Below the pieces are notes generated by a model that made no database searches, was not told where the DNA came from, and worked only from the letters and a program-made list of their open reading frames with translations. The position numbers and the translations under genes were made by a program. From CAZEDM01 sp964511075 (lineage in GTDB: Bacteria > Zixibacteria > MSB-5A5 > RBG-16-43-9): a stretch of DNA of 64,000 nt. The DNA is taken from assembly GCA_964511075.1 (NCBI GenBank), contig CAZEDM010000002.1:62001-126000 (forward strand). Direction: 5' to 3'. Each line of letters begins with the position of its first letter. Position 1 is the stretch's first letter. Positions 1-8,583 of the stretch are shown in pieces.

Positions 1-569
1 TGTTTCTGAATAAGATAACTGCCCTTTTTGGAACCGAGGCTATTGCAGCTCTGGGAATAGGGAACAGAGCCGAATCCATCTCCTATCTAACCTGTTTTGC
101 TTTCTCCATGGCTGCAGCCACACTGGTCGGTCAGAACCTGGGGGCTGGTAAACCTGAAAGGGCGGAGAAATCAGCCTGGAGGACGGTGTCGATTGCGGTT
201 ATGATAACCGGGTTTATCTCGGTGATGTTCATATCGTTCCCCAGATATATTTCCGCTTTCTTCATTTCGGATGAGAGGGTGATCCAGATAGCTATTGTAT
301 ATCTGAGGATACTGGGCATTTCCCAGATATTCATGGGCATAGAGGCGGTTCTGGAAGGGGCGTTTTCCGGTGCGGGTAATACCTTTCCTCCGATGATCGT
401 TTCAGTGCCCGGTTCTGTCTTGAGGATACCCATAGCCTACCTTTTGGCTATGAAACTGGGATTGGGAGTAGCTGGAATATGGTGGGCTCTGACTTTGACT
501 ACCGTAGCCAAGGGTATAGTTATAGCCCTGTGGTTCAAATTAGGCAGGTGGAAGAAAAAAAAGGTTTAA
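1..569 (+). CDS. MATE family efflux transporter, C-terminal part
   Basis: The reading frame is open from base 3, so the gene starts before the window; the ATG at 108 is internal. About 188 residues of the C-terminal half are visible. MATE proteins are 12-helix Na+/H+-driven exporters of drugs and other cations in the inner membrane. The segment ATLVGQNLGAGKPERA is the characteristic MATE loop (V-x-Q-N-x-G-A-G-x-x-x-x-A), and it is followed by hydrophobic helices and a basic C-terminal tail (GRWKKKKV). A complete protein would be about 450 residues. The family call is firm; the substrate cannot be read from the sequence. Confidence 0.9.
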   Translation, partial: FLNKITALFGTEAIAALGIGNRAESISYLTCFAFSMAAATLVGQNLGAGKPERAEKSAWRTVSIAVMITGFISVMFISFPRYISAFFISDERVIQIAIVYLRILGISQIFMGIEAVLEGAFSGAGNTFPPMIVSVPGSVLRIPIAYLLAMKLGLGVAGIWWALTLTTVAKGIVIALWFKLGRWKKKKV

Positions 570-673
570 AAAATCCGGGCTAACCTGCTTGACTTATTCA
601 GCCCAAAAGGTTTAATTTACTGTGTTTGAAAACCTGAGGTTAAAAGAGAGATAGGAAGGATAACCGAGATAAA

Positions 674-1624
674 ATGACTGACACAGGATTAGTATATCAT
701 CCGGATTATCTTAAACACGATACCGGCAAGCGGCATCCGGAAAATGCCTCCAGGCTGTCTTTCCTTATGGACTATCTGGAGAAAAAAAGGATTCTCTCTT
801 CAGTGAAAAGGATCGAGCCTTTGAACCCGCCCCTGGAATGGGTGGAGAAGATCCATCCGGCTGAATATATCCAGCTTATAGAGGAATTCTCCAGGCATGC
901 TCCTGCTCATCTGGATGCGGATACGGTCATCAGTTCCGAAACCTACCGGGTGGCGCTTTTAGCCGCAGGAGGGGTTCTGGCAGGGGTGGATGAGGTGATG
1001 CAGGGAAAAGTCAAAAATGCGTTCTGCGCCATTCGTCCCCCTGGTCACCACGCCGAGCCTAACCGGGGGATGGGATTCTGCATCTTCAACAACGTGGCAT
1101 TAGGGGCAAAGTACGTTCAGGGAAAATACGGGTTGAAAAGGGTATTGATCGTGGACTGGGATGCCCATCACGGCAACGGCACTCAGAAGGCTTTTTATTC
1201 TGACCCCACGGTTTATTATTTCAGCATTCATCAGTTCCCTTTTTATCCCGGAACGGGCGAGGAGAAGGAAGAGGGAGAGGGAGAGGGCATGGGTTATACC
1301 TTGAATATTCCCATGTTTGCCGGAAGCGGAGATCTGGAGTATACCGAGGTCTTCGAGACGATATTCTATCCGGCGGCTTTGCGGTTTGCACCCGAGTTCG
1401 TCTTCATCTCCGCAGGCTTCGACGGGCATATGGACGACCCCCTGACCAATCTGCAGCTCAGCCCCAATGGGTTCAGGAAGATAACGCAGGTGGTAATGGA
1501 ATTGGCAGAGAAGACCTGCGAGGGAAGGATCGTCTCCGTCCTGGAGGGCGGGTATAATCTCAAAGCCTTAGCCTGTTCTGTGGAAGCTCATCTGGAAGTT
1601 TTGATGGATAAAAAAACCAAGTAA
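674..1624 (+). CDS. Histone deacetylase family protein (AcuC/HDAC-like amidohydrolase)
   Basis: A 316-residue zinc deacetylase of the arginase/HDAC fold. The ordered signatures are all present: the N-terminal HPENASRL segment, RPPGHHAEP with the catalytic His pair at 125-126, DWDAHHGNGTQ with zinc ligands Asp163 and His165, and SAGFDGHMDDPL with the third ligand Asp250, then the LEGGYNL motif near the C-terminus. Bacterial members remove acetyl groups from proteins, polyamines or acetoin-related substrates; the actual substrate here is unknown. The length fits single-domain bacterial class II-like enzymes. It stands alone, with a purine-rich stretch (AGGAAGGA) about 13 bases before the ATG as a weak ribosome site. 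Confidence 0.93.
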   Translation: MTDTGLVYHPDYLKHDTGKRHPENASRLSFLMDYLEKKRILSSVKRIEPLNPPLEWVEKIHPAEYIQLIEEFSRHAPAHLDADTVISSETYRVALLAAGGVLAGVDEVMQGKVKNAFCAIRPPGHHAEPNRGMGFCIFNNVALGAKYVQGKYGLKRVLIVDWDAHHGNGTQKAFYSDPTVYYFSIHQFPFYPGTGEEKEEGEGEGMGYTLNIPMFAGSGDLEYTEVFETIFYPAALRFAPEFVFISAGFDGHMDDPLTNLQLSPNGFRKITQVVMELAEKTCEGRIVSVLEGGYNLKALACSVEAHLEVLMDKKTK

Positions 1625-1660
1625 AAAATATGCTTTTCGCCTGTTCCCTTTGATGAAAAG

Positions 1661-3508
1661 GTGAATACAAATAACACTTTCATTAAGATTTTCTCTTTTT
1701 TTCTTCTTTCCCTTAATCCCTTAGCTCTTCAAGCAAACTACCTGCCAGTTGCCTCCTATAAGATAAATGCCAGTTTGAATGACAAAGAGAAGATTATCTC
1801 CGGGCAGGAGAAAATTACTTTTACCAATACCTCTGAAAAAGAGATAGACACTTTATATCTGCACCTGTATGCCAATGCCTTTTCCTCGGATTCGACATTT
1901 TTTGTGAAAGACAGCAGGTCCCTTAAGGAATTGATGCAGAAAGAAGAGTATAGAGGGTTTATACAGGTAAAAAACGTGAAATCCCCCCCAGGGGAACTGA
2001 ACTGGGAAGTAGCTGAAACTCAGATGAAGATATTTTTGCCTCAATCCCTGAAGCCGGGCAAAGAAATCGAGATTGGTCTAGAGTTCGAATTGAAACTTCC
2101 TAAGATCATCTCCCGCCTAGGGTATTATAAAGACAGCTATCTTCTATCTGAATGGTTTCCCAAGATGGCGGTGCTGGAGAAAAATGGTATATGGAGCACT
2201 TTCTCCTATCATCGTTTTACCGAGTTTTACTCCGATTTCGGAAGCTATGATGTTTCTATAACTTTGCCTTTGAAGTATATAGTGGATGGAACAGGTTACA
2301 TCGTCTCCCAGAAGGAAAATCCAGATTCCACCAAAACCGTAACCTTCAAAGCCGAAAAGGTTCATGACTTTGCCTTTTGTGCATCCCCGGAGTTTAGAAT
2401 AGGAAAAGAGAATATTGAAGGAATTGAAGTGATCTTTCTTTTGCTTCCTCAGAATTCCTATAAATATCAAAGATGGGTAAAAGCGGCAGAAGTCGCTTTG
2501 AGATACTGCAATTCTCATTTCGGAAAATACCCTTACGGTAAACTGGTGATATCCAATAGCTACATCGGTGTTATCGGCGCGGCTATGGAATGTCCCATGC
2601 TGGTGACTATGCCCATCAGGCTCCCTCTTACGCCCCGAAATATAAGACTGGCCGAGGAGATTCTGATCCATGAGATAGTTCACCAGTGGTGGTACGGTGT
2701 GGTGGCTTCAAACGAGGCTCTGGAAGCCTGGCTGGATGAGGGGTTCACCACCTACACCACGCGTAAGATTATGGAAAAGGAATACGGACCGAAGGGCAGT
2801 CTTATAGACCTGTGGGGACTCAAGCTCTCTGATTTGAATTTAGCCAAATGGATATATCTGAAATATCCTGCACTCGATCCTGTGGTTCAGCCCTCCTGGA
2901 AGTTTTTGAGCTCTACCAGCTACGGGGTAAATGTTTATTACAAGGCCTCCCTGGTGCTGGAATTGCTGGGGAATTTAATCGGCGAGGAAAAGATGAATGC
3001 TCTTCTCCGGGAATATTACGATCTCTACCGGTTCCAGCATCCGAAGACAGCGGATTTTATAAAATTGACCGAGGAGGTAACGGGCCGAAATCTGGATGGA
3101 TTTTTTGAAGATTGGCTTTACAGCACCAAGACCTGCGATTATGAGATCGGGAGAATAAAAAGCGAATTAAAAGAAAGCTCTGGTAAAGAAAAACTGTATG
3201 AGGCCACAGTCGAGTTAATACGCAACGGAGATATAATTATGCCGGAGGATATACTCCTCGAGCTGGAGAACGGGGAGAAGATCTTGAAGAGCTGGGATGG
3301 AAAAGATAGGTGGTTTAAGCTTCAACTCGAGACCAATGCGAAAATCAAATCAGCCCTTCTGGACCCGCAGAATAAAATGGTCCTGGATACGGATGTCAAT
3401 AATAACGGGCTTTCGAATAAGCCATATAGCTGGCCTGTTTTTAAATTTTTCTCAGATTGTCTATTCTGGATGGAAAGCGCCGTCCAGTGGCTGATGGATG
3501 TCTTCTAA
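1661..3508 (+). CDS. M1 family metallopeptidase (aminopeptidase-like), secreted
   Basis: A 615-residue gluzincin peptidase. The zinc site HEIVH lies at residues 337-341, with the third ligand Glu360 exactly 18 residues later in WLDEGF; a GAAMEC segment takes the place of the exopeptidase GxMEN motif. The N-terminus has a hydrophobic signal peptide (IFSFFLLSLNPLALQA), so the enzyme is probably periplasmic or surface exposed and digests peptides. The start is a GTG at 1661; the nearby ATG at 1653 is out of frame and stops at once. The Asn-to-Cys change in the GxMEN motif means that aminopeptidase specificity should not be assumed. The tail of about 100 residues after the catalytic domain is beta-rich and less conserved. 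Confidence 0.9.
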   Translation: MNTNNTFIKIFSFFLLSLNPLALQANYLPVASYKINASLNDKEKIISGQEKITFTNTSEKEIDTLYLHLYANAFSSDSTFFVKDSRSLKELMQKEEYRGFIQVKNVKSPPGELNWEVAETQMKIFLPQSLKPGKEIEIGLEFELKLPKIISRLGYYKDSYLLSEWFPKMAVLEKNGIWSTFSYHRFTEFYSDFGSYDVSITLPLKYIVDGTGYIVSQKENPDSTKTVTFKAEKVHDFAFCASPEFRIGKENIEGIEVIFLLLPQNSYKYQRWVKAAEVALRYCNSHFGKYPYGKLVISNSYIGVIGAAMECPMLVTMPIRLPLTPRNIRLAEEILIHEIVHQWWYGVVASNEALEAWLDEGFTTYTTRKIMEKEYGPKGSLIDLWGLKLSDLNLAKWIYLKYPALDPVVQPSWKFLSSTSYGVNVYYKASLVLELLGNLIGEEKMNALLREYYDLYRFQHPKTADFIKLTEEVTGRNLDGFFEDWLYSTKTCDYEIGRIKSELKESSGKEKLYEATVELIRNGDIIMPEDILLELENGEKILKSWDGKDRWFKLQLETNAKIKSALLDPQNKMVLDTDVNNNGLSNKPYSWPVFKFFSDCLFWMESAVQWLMDVF

Positions 3509-3549
3509 TAGGTCGTAGGTGATAGGTAGTAGGTATTAGGTGTTAGGAG
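3508..3549. repeat. Degenerate TAGGT short-period tandem repeat
   Basis: About six degenerate copies of a 6-8 base unit close to GTAGGTAT/GATAGGT follow the stop of the M1 peptidase. Related sequence recurs, partly inverted, at 5324-5400. The repeat overlaps the GTG at 3540 that could extend the next gene, which favours the downstream ATG for that gene. Confidence 0.6.
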
Positions 3550-3560
3550 TTAAGGGAAAG

Positions 3561-4451
3561 ATGATTATCTGGAGTTCTCTTAGAGAGGGGATCAGAAATA
3601 TCCGGAAGCATAAGCTTTTGGTTCTGGTTTTGTTCTTATTTAAGCTCTTTTTCGCTTTTTTGCTTTTGCTGCCAGCCTATTATATGTTCTCCAGGACTTT
3701 TTCCTTTTCTCCTTTATCAATCAATTTTCTAAAAGGATATGACTTCCATCTCTTGATAGATTTTTTCTCTGAGTGGAGCAGGGGTTTAGGCGTCTACAAA
3801 GTATATTTCGTGATCACGGGCCTGGTATTAGCTTTCTCATATATATTTTTCTCCGGGGGTCTGTGGAGTGCTCTTTATTATAATCTGAAGCAAAAGACTT
3901 ACAGTCCAGCAGGGGAGAGATTTTTTGCTGATTGTGCCGGATATTTTGGCGTTTTTTTGAAAATCTTCATCTTCATCTGCACCGTTTATCTTCTGGCTTT
4001 CGTTTTCACTCTGCTTTTCTTTTCATTTGTGCATGAGCTGATTGGGAAGGAACTTTCCTACACTGCCCGCATCCTGATCCTGTCCCTGGAGATTTTCATC
4101 CTGGCGCTTCTATTTATGGGGGTGAATATGTGGAGCATCTATCTGAGGATTCAAAGTGTTTTCCTTAGGGAGAAAAGGATTCTGCCCCTCCTGAAATACA
4201 GCCTGGATTTTATTTTAAAAAACTTTGGCAAAACGCTTTTGCTTTATTATCTTTTGGGTATAATTCTTGTAGTGAGCTTGGCTTTTTACTTTGGCCTGAA
4301 CAAAATTTTGCACCTGATGTTGGAGGAAAAATTTCTAATTCTGATTTTGTTTATCTTGCAACAAGGGTTCAGTATTTTCAGATCTTTTCTCAAACTGGTT
4401 TCCTACTCATCTCAGATGGCACTGTTTGATAGAATTTATAATCTGAAATAA
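3561..4451 (+). CDS. Polytopic membrane protein of unknown function
   Basis: A protein of 296 residues from the ATG at 3561. An in-frame GTG at 3540 would add seven residues, but it lies in a repeat and has no ribosome site, whereas AAGGGAAAG sits just before the ATG. I see about six long hydrophobic segments rich in Phe, Leu and Ile, for example LVLVLFLFKLFFAFLLLLP near residue 20 and ILILFILQQGFSIF near the end. Short basic and aromatic loops separate them. It has no catalytic motif that I recognise. The all-helical layout resembles bacterial integral membrane proteins of the DUF4013/YesL style, but I cannot assign a family. Confidence 0.75.
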   Translation: MIIWSSLREGIRNIRKHKLLVLVLFLFKLFFAFLLLLPAYYMFSRTFSFSPLSINFLKGYDFHLLIDFFSEWSRGLGVYKVYFVITGLVLAFSYIFFSGGLWSALYYNLKQKTYSPAGERFFADCAGYFGVFLKIFIFICTVYLLAFVFTLLFFSFVHELIGKELSYTARILILSLEIFILALLFMGVNMWSIYLRIQSVFLREKRILPLLKYSLDFILKNFGKTLLLYYLLGIILVVSLAFYFGLNKILHLMLEEKFLILILFILQQGFSIFRSFLKLVSYSSQMALFDRIYNLK

Positions 4452-4575
4452 AAGGAAATATGTGAAATGGTCAAGTTAATCAATACTATTACTGGAGTGT
4501 AAAACTTTAGTTTTACTCTTTAATGAGTCTAAAAGCTTATCCTCCACGACGGAATAAAAACAAGAAGGAGGTTTT

Positions 4576-5322
4576 ATGTTCAAAAAAATCAAATATTCAA
4601 CTATTTTTCTCGCAGTAATTTTCCTGACATTGGTCCTGGGTACAGCTCAGGCTCAAAAAGCTCAGGAGAAAGGAGCAAAAATGGATAACGAAGAAATTAC
4701 CGTCAGATGGCTCGGTCATTCCTGCTTTATGATTTCGGATTCGGTCAAGATCGTGACCGACCCCTTTGATAAACGCGTGGGGTATCCTGTGCCGGATGTC
4801 AGCGCCGACATAGTGTTGGTCAGCCACGAGCATTCAGACCACAATAATGTCTCCGCCATTAAAGGTAAACCTGAAATCATAAGAGGGGCAACATCCAAGA
4901 CCGTAAAAGGGATAGACTTCGAGTTCCTGAAGACCTCTCACGGTGAAGGCAGGGGGGACAACTATGTCCGGTTGTGGGAGTTTGAAGGTATGAGATTCGC
5001 ACACTTTGGTGATCTGGGAGTTGACCTGACCGATTCCCAGTATAAGGAGATAGGCTCCGTGGATGTGGTCTTCATACCGGTTGGCGGATATTACACCATA
5101 GATGCAGAGCAGGCAACCAAGATTATCAACAAATTAAACCCCAGGGTCGTTTTTCCAATGCATTATAAAACCGAGGCTGTGGGCTCCAGTTTTCCCATCT
5201 CCGGGATTGTGCCCTTTATAAAGGGGAAGAAAAACGTGAATAAGGTGGGAAAGAACTCAGTGAGTCTCAAAAAAGATTCCCTGCCAAAAGAGGTGACAAT
5301 TTTTCTTCTGAAATACGAATAA
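4576..5322 (+). CDS. Metallo-beta-lactamase-fold hydrolase (UlaG-like), exported
   Basis: A 248-residue protein with a cleavable signal peptide (IFLAVIFLTLVLGTAQAQ) followed by a UlaG/RNase Z-like metallo-beta-lactamase domain. WLGHSCFMI opens the domain, and the metal motif H84-E-H-S-D88-H89 matches HxHxDH; further ligand segments are TSHGEGRG, HFGDLG and the final FPMHYKTE. Family members hydrolyse phosphoester, lactone or phospholipid-type bonds, and the substrate is not predictable here. AAGGAGG lies 6 bases before the ATG. The exported location is unusual for UlaG relatives, most of which are cytoplasmic. Confidence 0.88.
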   Translation: MFKKIKYSTIFLAVIFLTLVLGTAQAQKAQEKGAKMDNEEITVRWLGHSCFMISDSVKIVTDPFDKRVGYPVPDVSADIVLVSHEHSDHNNVSAIKGKPEIIRGATSKTVKGIDFEFLKTSHGEGRGDNYVRLWEFEGMRFAHFGDLGVDLTDSQYKEIGSVDVVFIPVGGYYTIDAEQATKIINKLNPRVVFPMHYKTEAVGSSFPISGIVPFIKGKKNVNKVGKNSVSLKKDSLPKEVTIFLLKYE

Positions 5323-5323
5323 A

Positions 5324-5400
5324 GGTAATAGGTGGTAGGTTTTAGGTGAGAGGTTGAAAAGTATTAAACCCAATACCTATGACCTATTACCTACGACCTG
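5324..5400. repeat. Inverted pair of degenerate TAGGT repeats
   Basis: GGTAATAGGT at 5324-5333 is mirrored by ACCTATTACC at 5382-5391, and each arm sits in a run of TAGGT-like units. The same unit occurs once more after the M1 peptidase gene at 3508. The structure could form a long imperfect hairpin between the hydrolase and creatininase genes. Confidence 0.6.
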
Positions 5401-5419
5401 AATTAACAAGGAGTGTATA

Positions 5420-6151
5420 ATGATCTACAAGCTGGAAAACCTCAACTGGATGGAGTTTGAGGAATTGGTCCCGAAAAAAATCAATAGCGTTATCCTTCCG
5501 GTGGGAACGATTGAGGCACACGGGGTTGTCACCTTGGCAACCGATGTGCAGATTCCCCAGAGAATATCGGAGATGATGGCTGAGGATTTGAAGGCGATAA
5601 TCGCACCGCCGGTATATTACGGGGTTACCAGAAACCTTTATCATTTTCCCGGCTCTTTGAGCGTGAGCTCGCAGACCTTTGAGAATTACCTTTACGAGAT
5701 CATAGACTCCCTGGCAGAGAAGGGCTTCTCCAAAATCGTGGTGATCAATGGCCATGGTGGGCATTTGAGCGAGCTGAAAAATGCGGCTCTGAAGGTGTAT
5801 AAGACCAGGAAAGCGAAGATAGTCGTGATCCACTGGTGGCTCCTGTGTTCTGATGTCACGAAAGAGGTTTATGGTGTCGCGGGAGGACACGGCGGTATTG
5901 ATGAAACTGCCGGCATCTTAGCCATTGATAAGAATCTGGTGAAGAAGAATAGATACAAAAAACAGATGGCTTACAAGGGCACTCAGGCTATGAACGTGAT
6001 GCCTTTTCCCTCCTCCATAGGCTTGTATAAAGAAGGGGAAGGGTATCCGGATTTCGATGAGAAGAAAGCTAAGATATATCTAAAGAAAGTAGCGGAGAAG
6101 ATCAAGAAAGAACTGCAGGATATTTTCCAAAGGTGGAGTAAATTAAGGTAG
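5420..6151 (+). CDS. Creatininase family amidohydrolase
   Basis: A 243-residue protein of the creatininase/MftE fold. The N-terminal LPVGTIEAHG with following TDVQIP is the family's metal-binding start (usually PxGSxEQHGPHLPxxTD), and VINGHGGH and GGHGGIDETA are the two Gly/His/Glu motifs that complete the binuclear metal site. Members open cyclic amides such as creatinine or process formamides and peptide tails. The family His of QHG is kept (AHG). CAAGGAG stands 8 bases before the ATG. No neighbouring pathway genes define the substrate. Confidence 0.9.
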   Translation: MIYKLENLNWMEFEELVPKKINSVILPVGTIEAHGVVTLATDVQIPQRISEMMAEDLKAIIAPPVYYGVTRNLYHFPGSLSVSSQTFENYLYEIIDSLAEKGFSKIVVINGHGGHLSELKNAALKVYKTRKAKIVVIHWWLLCSDVTKEVYGVAGGHGGIDETAGILAIDKNLVKKNRYKKQMAYKGTQAMNVMPFPSSIGLYKEGEGYPDFDEKKAKIYLKKVAEKIKKELQDIFQRWSKLR

Positions 6152-6311
6152 ATTAGCGGGATGACATATCCCTACAAGTTACAGATGTTGTTCAAGCTCA
6201 TCAAAGTATTGTAAGTTGGCATTGTCATATCTCAGTTAAGTCAAAGATTAGTATTCAACGGTCACGTAAAACGATTCACGCTCACGTTTTTTTACATCAG
6301 AGGAGGAATCT

Positions 6312-6824
6312 ATGAACGTATTTCAAGCAATCAAATCCAGAAAGAGCATCCGCAGCTATCAGGATAGACCGATCGAGGAGGAAAAATTACTCAGGGTTCT
6401 GGAAGCAGGCAGACTGGCCCCTTCAGCCAAGAACCTGCAGGAATGGAAATTCGTGATCGTAAAGGATAAAGAGTTAAGAAAGAAACTGGTAGCTGCAGCA
6501 AATAACCAGCGTTTTATAGCGGAGGCACCGGTAGTGATTGCCGGATGTGCCACTCTGGTAGATTACGTGATGTCCTGCGGGCAGTATGCCTATCCTATAG
6601 ATCTGGCTATTGCCATGGACCATATGACCCTGCAGGCAGTAGAGGAAGGTCTGGGGACCTGCTGGATCGGCTCCTTTAAAGAGGATGAGGTCAAAAAACT
6701 GCTTAACATACCCCCGGAAGTCAGGATAGTTGAGCTTTTGACCCTGGGTTATCCGGAAACAATTCCTCCTGCCCGTGCCAGGAAGAAATTGGAAGAGACC
6801 ATCTGTTTTGATAGATGGAGCTGA
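6312..6824 (+). CDS. Nitroreductase family protein
   Basis: A 170-residue FMN-dependent reductase. AIKSRKSIRSYQDRPIEEE at the N-terminus is the phosphate-binding Arg-rich start of the family, APSAKNLQEWKFVIV is the second FMN segment, and GLGTCWIGSF plus TLGYPE near the end complete the site. The length is typical of small nitroreductases that reduce quinones, nitroaromatics or flavins with NAD(P)H and work as dimers. The ribosome site GAGGAGG lies 6 bases upstream of the ATG. It is monocistronic. No ferredoxin domain is fused. Confidence 0.92.
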   Translation: MNVFQAIKSRKSIRSYQDRPIEEEKLLRVLEAGRLAPSAKNLQEWKFVIVKDKELRKKLVAAANNQRFIAEAPVVIAGCATLVDYVMSCGQYAYPIDLAIAMDHMTLQAVEEGLGTCWIGSFKEDEVKKLLNIPPEVRIVELLTLGYPETIPPARARKKLEETICFDRWS

Positions 6825-6988
6825 TGCACAAAAAAATTCTCCAGGGAACAAATTTTGTGCAGGCAGATAATCCTTTTTCCGGGGAAAAAATCACATCATT
6901 AAATATCCCCATATAAATTAGCCAGTTATAAAAGAGACGCCAGACTATCTTTCTGGCATAAGGATTGCTCTCTTAATTTAGATTTCGT

Positions 6989-7017
6989 TTGACTTGAAGC
7001 TTCCTCTGAGTTAGTTT
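6989..7017 (+). promoter_or_regulatory. Possible sigma-70 promoter for the barrel gene at 7054
   Basis: TTGACT at 6989-6994 and TAGTTT at 7012-7017 are separated by 17 bases and lie about 36 bases before the start codon. The -35 box is good and the -10 box is moderate. Confidence 0.4.
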
Positions 7018-7053
7018 ACTGCAGGTGTGAGAACCTAAAAACCGGAGGGGAAG

Positions 7054-7845
7054 ATGAAAAAAGTTGTTCTATCCGCAGTTCTATTCACCTTTTTGTACAG
7101 CTCTGCCTTTTCTCAGAGAGTGGAGCAGGGAAAGGTAACCCGCATCAGGGATTGGGCAAGAGTTCAGCCACGCAAATTGATAGATTGTCCTACAGCCGGG
7201 CTTCTGCCCAGAGGAAGTTTCGATTTCGATATCAGGGTCTATCCCGGCGGGGGAGTGATCAACACCATCGATATAGGCTTGATGAACCGGTTTACCCTGG
7301 GATTGTCCTTCGGAGGGGCGAACCTGATCAGCGAGGATAAGCCAGACTGGAATCCCAGAATTGAATTTGCTGCCAAATTAAGATTCGTCAACGAAAGTTA
7401 TATGATGCCGGCTGTCGTCCTGGGGTATGACGGACAGGGTGTGGGAGCGTACAACGATTCTTTGGAGAGGTATCAGTATAAATCCAAAGGTTTTTACGGG
7501 GTGGCAAGCAAAAATTACCTGGTTATGGATATACCGGTGGGGTTTCATTTCGGGGCAAATTACAGTCTGGAAAACGAGGACGAGGATAAGGACATTTCCC
7601 TGTTTCTGGGAGCGGACGTAAGGTTCAACGAAAGCTTTGGCGCGCTTTTGGAATACGACCTGGGGACCAACGACGAAAGCGGGAAAGCCCTGGGAGAAGG
7701 GAAGGGATATCTGAATCTTGGCTTCCAGTGGATTTTCTCGGACCAGCTGACCCTGCAGTTGGATCTGAGGAACCTTTTTACCAATACCGAGAATAAATCA
7801 TATATCGGCAGGGAATTGAGAATTATATTTGTGGAGTTCTTTTAG
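7054..7845 (+). CDS. Predicted outer-membrane beta-barrel protein
   Basis: A 263-residue protein with a signal peptide (VVLSAVLFTFLYSSAFS) and no enzymatic motif. The mature part alternates polar and hydrophobic residues in short strands (FDFDIRVYPGGGV, LGLSFGGANLI, LRFVNESYMMPAVVLG) and ends in a phenylalanine (IIFVEFF), as outer-membrane barrels do for BamA recognition. It probably has about 12 strands. GGAGGGG precedes the ATG by 4-5 bases. It begins an envelope block with the CXXCH lipoprotein and PorV-like barrel downstream. The function is unknown. Confidence 0.7.
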   Translation: MKKVVLSAVLFTFLYSSAFSQRVEQGKVTRIRDWARVQPRKLIDCPTAGLLPRGSFDFDIRVYPGGGVINTIDIGLMNRFTLGLSFGGANLISEDKPDWNPRIEFAAKLRFVNESYMMPAVVLGYDGQGVGAYNDSLERYQYKSKGFYGVASKNYLVMDIPVGFHFGANYSLENEDEDKDISLFLGADVRFNESFGALLEYDLGTNDESGKALGEGKGYLNLGFQWIFSDQLTLQLDLRNLFTNTENKSYIGRELRIIFVEFF

Positions 7846-7916
7846 AGGCTAAAGGCTGTAGTCTGAAGGCTTGAGTCTAAAAAACATAAAACAAGGCTTC
7901 AGACCTGCTTTTAAAA

Positions 7917-7942
7917 GCGCAAGCCTAAAGGTTTGTCCTGCG
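7917..7942. repeat. Hairpin repeat, GTCCTGC family
   Basis: GCGCAAGCCTAAAGGTTTG followed by TCCTGC can fold into a short hairpin. A second copy at about 18714-18738 has AAGGC/GCCTT arms where this one has AAGCCT/AGGTTT, with the same flanks, so the pairing is kept while the sequence changes. Confidence 0.5.
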
Positions 7943-8041
7943 TTCTCGTATTTATATAAGGTGTCGAATTATTCTTTTAATCTTTTGTATGTCATACTGT
8001 GTCTAATATTTGTTAGCGTTAGAAACTGGAGGTGAGAGAAA

Positions 8042-8560
8042 ATGCGAAACAGATGGGTGTTGATGGGAGTGATGCTGACTATAATGGGGATTTTTGTGGT
8101 CGGCTGTTATACCATTTTATCCCATCCCCGGGTGGAGGGTGAGGAAGGGGAGACGTATTCTGGCAGATATTATCGGGAGAACTGCACGGACTGTCATGCG
8201 GATTATCATAATTACCCTTACGGCTACTATTACGGCTATTACCCGGATTATTACTGGAATTATCCTCGCTGGGGTCATTATTACATCTATCCCTGGTGGT
8301 GGGATTGGTACTGGGGGGATGAGGGAGGTGGAGGCGGTATCATTCAAACAGAAAAAATAGAGAGGAGAGGCAGAAGCCTGGAGCCGCCTTATGTTCCCGC
8401 AACCCAGGGCAGTTTTCCATCGGTCATAGAATCCAAGTCCCCGCGGACCAATACGCCAAACGTGACTATCGATAAGAAGACGGAGCAGCAGCAACCGCAG
8501 CAGCAGGAAGGGAAAAAAGAGGAGAGAAAAGAAGAGAAGATAGAACGGAAAAAAAGATAA
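8042..8560 (+). CDS. Tyr/Trp-rich lipoprotein with a single CXXCH motif
   Basis: A 172-residue protein that I do not recognise as a named family. The N-terminus is a lipoprotein signal ending in VVGC with the acylated Cys at 22. A short linker leads to CTDCH at residues 48-52, a c-type haem attachment motif, and a His follows in DYH. Next comes an extraordinary aromatic stretch of about 45 residues (repeated YPYGYY-, PDYYWN-, PWWWDWYW-like segments), a Gly run, then a charged tail with poly-Gln and Lys/Glu. Its place between two barrel genes suggests an outer-membrane anchor role. If haem is bound it could be a single-haem electron carrier; the motif may instead bind a metal. Confidence 0.65.
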   Translation: MRNRWVLMGVMLTIMGIFVVGCYTILSHPRVEGEEGETYSGRYYRENCTDCHADYHNYPYGYYYGYYPDYYWNYPRWGHYYIYPWWWDWYWGDEGGGGGIIQTEKIERRGRSLEPPYVPATQGSFPSVIESKSPRTNTPNVTIDKKTEQQQPQQQEGKKEERKEEKIERKKR

Positions 8561-8583
8561 ATCTACGATTTAAGGAGAATCTT

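Noticed and set aside
2144..2683. Minus-strand frame of 179 codons inside the M1 peptidase gene
   Set aside because: Complement of a well-supported zinc peptidase; no motif of its own.
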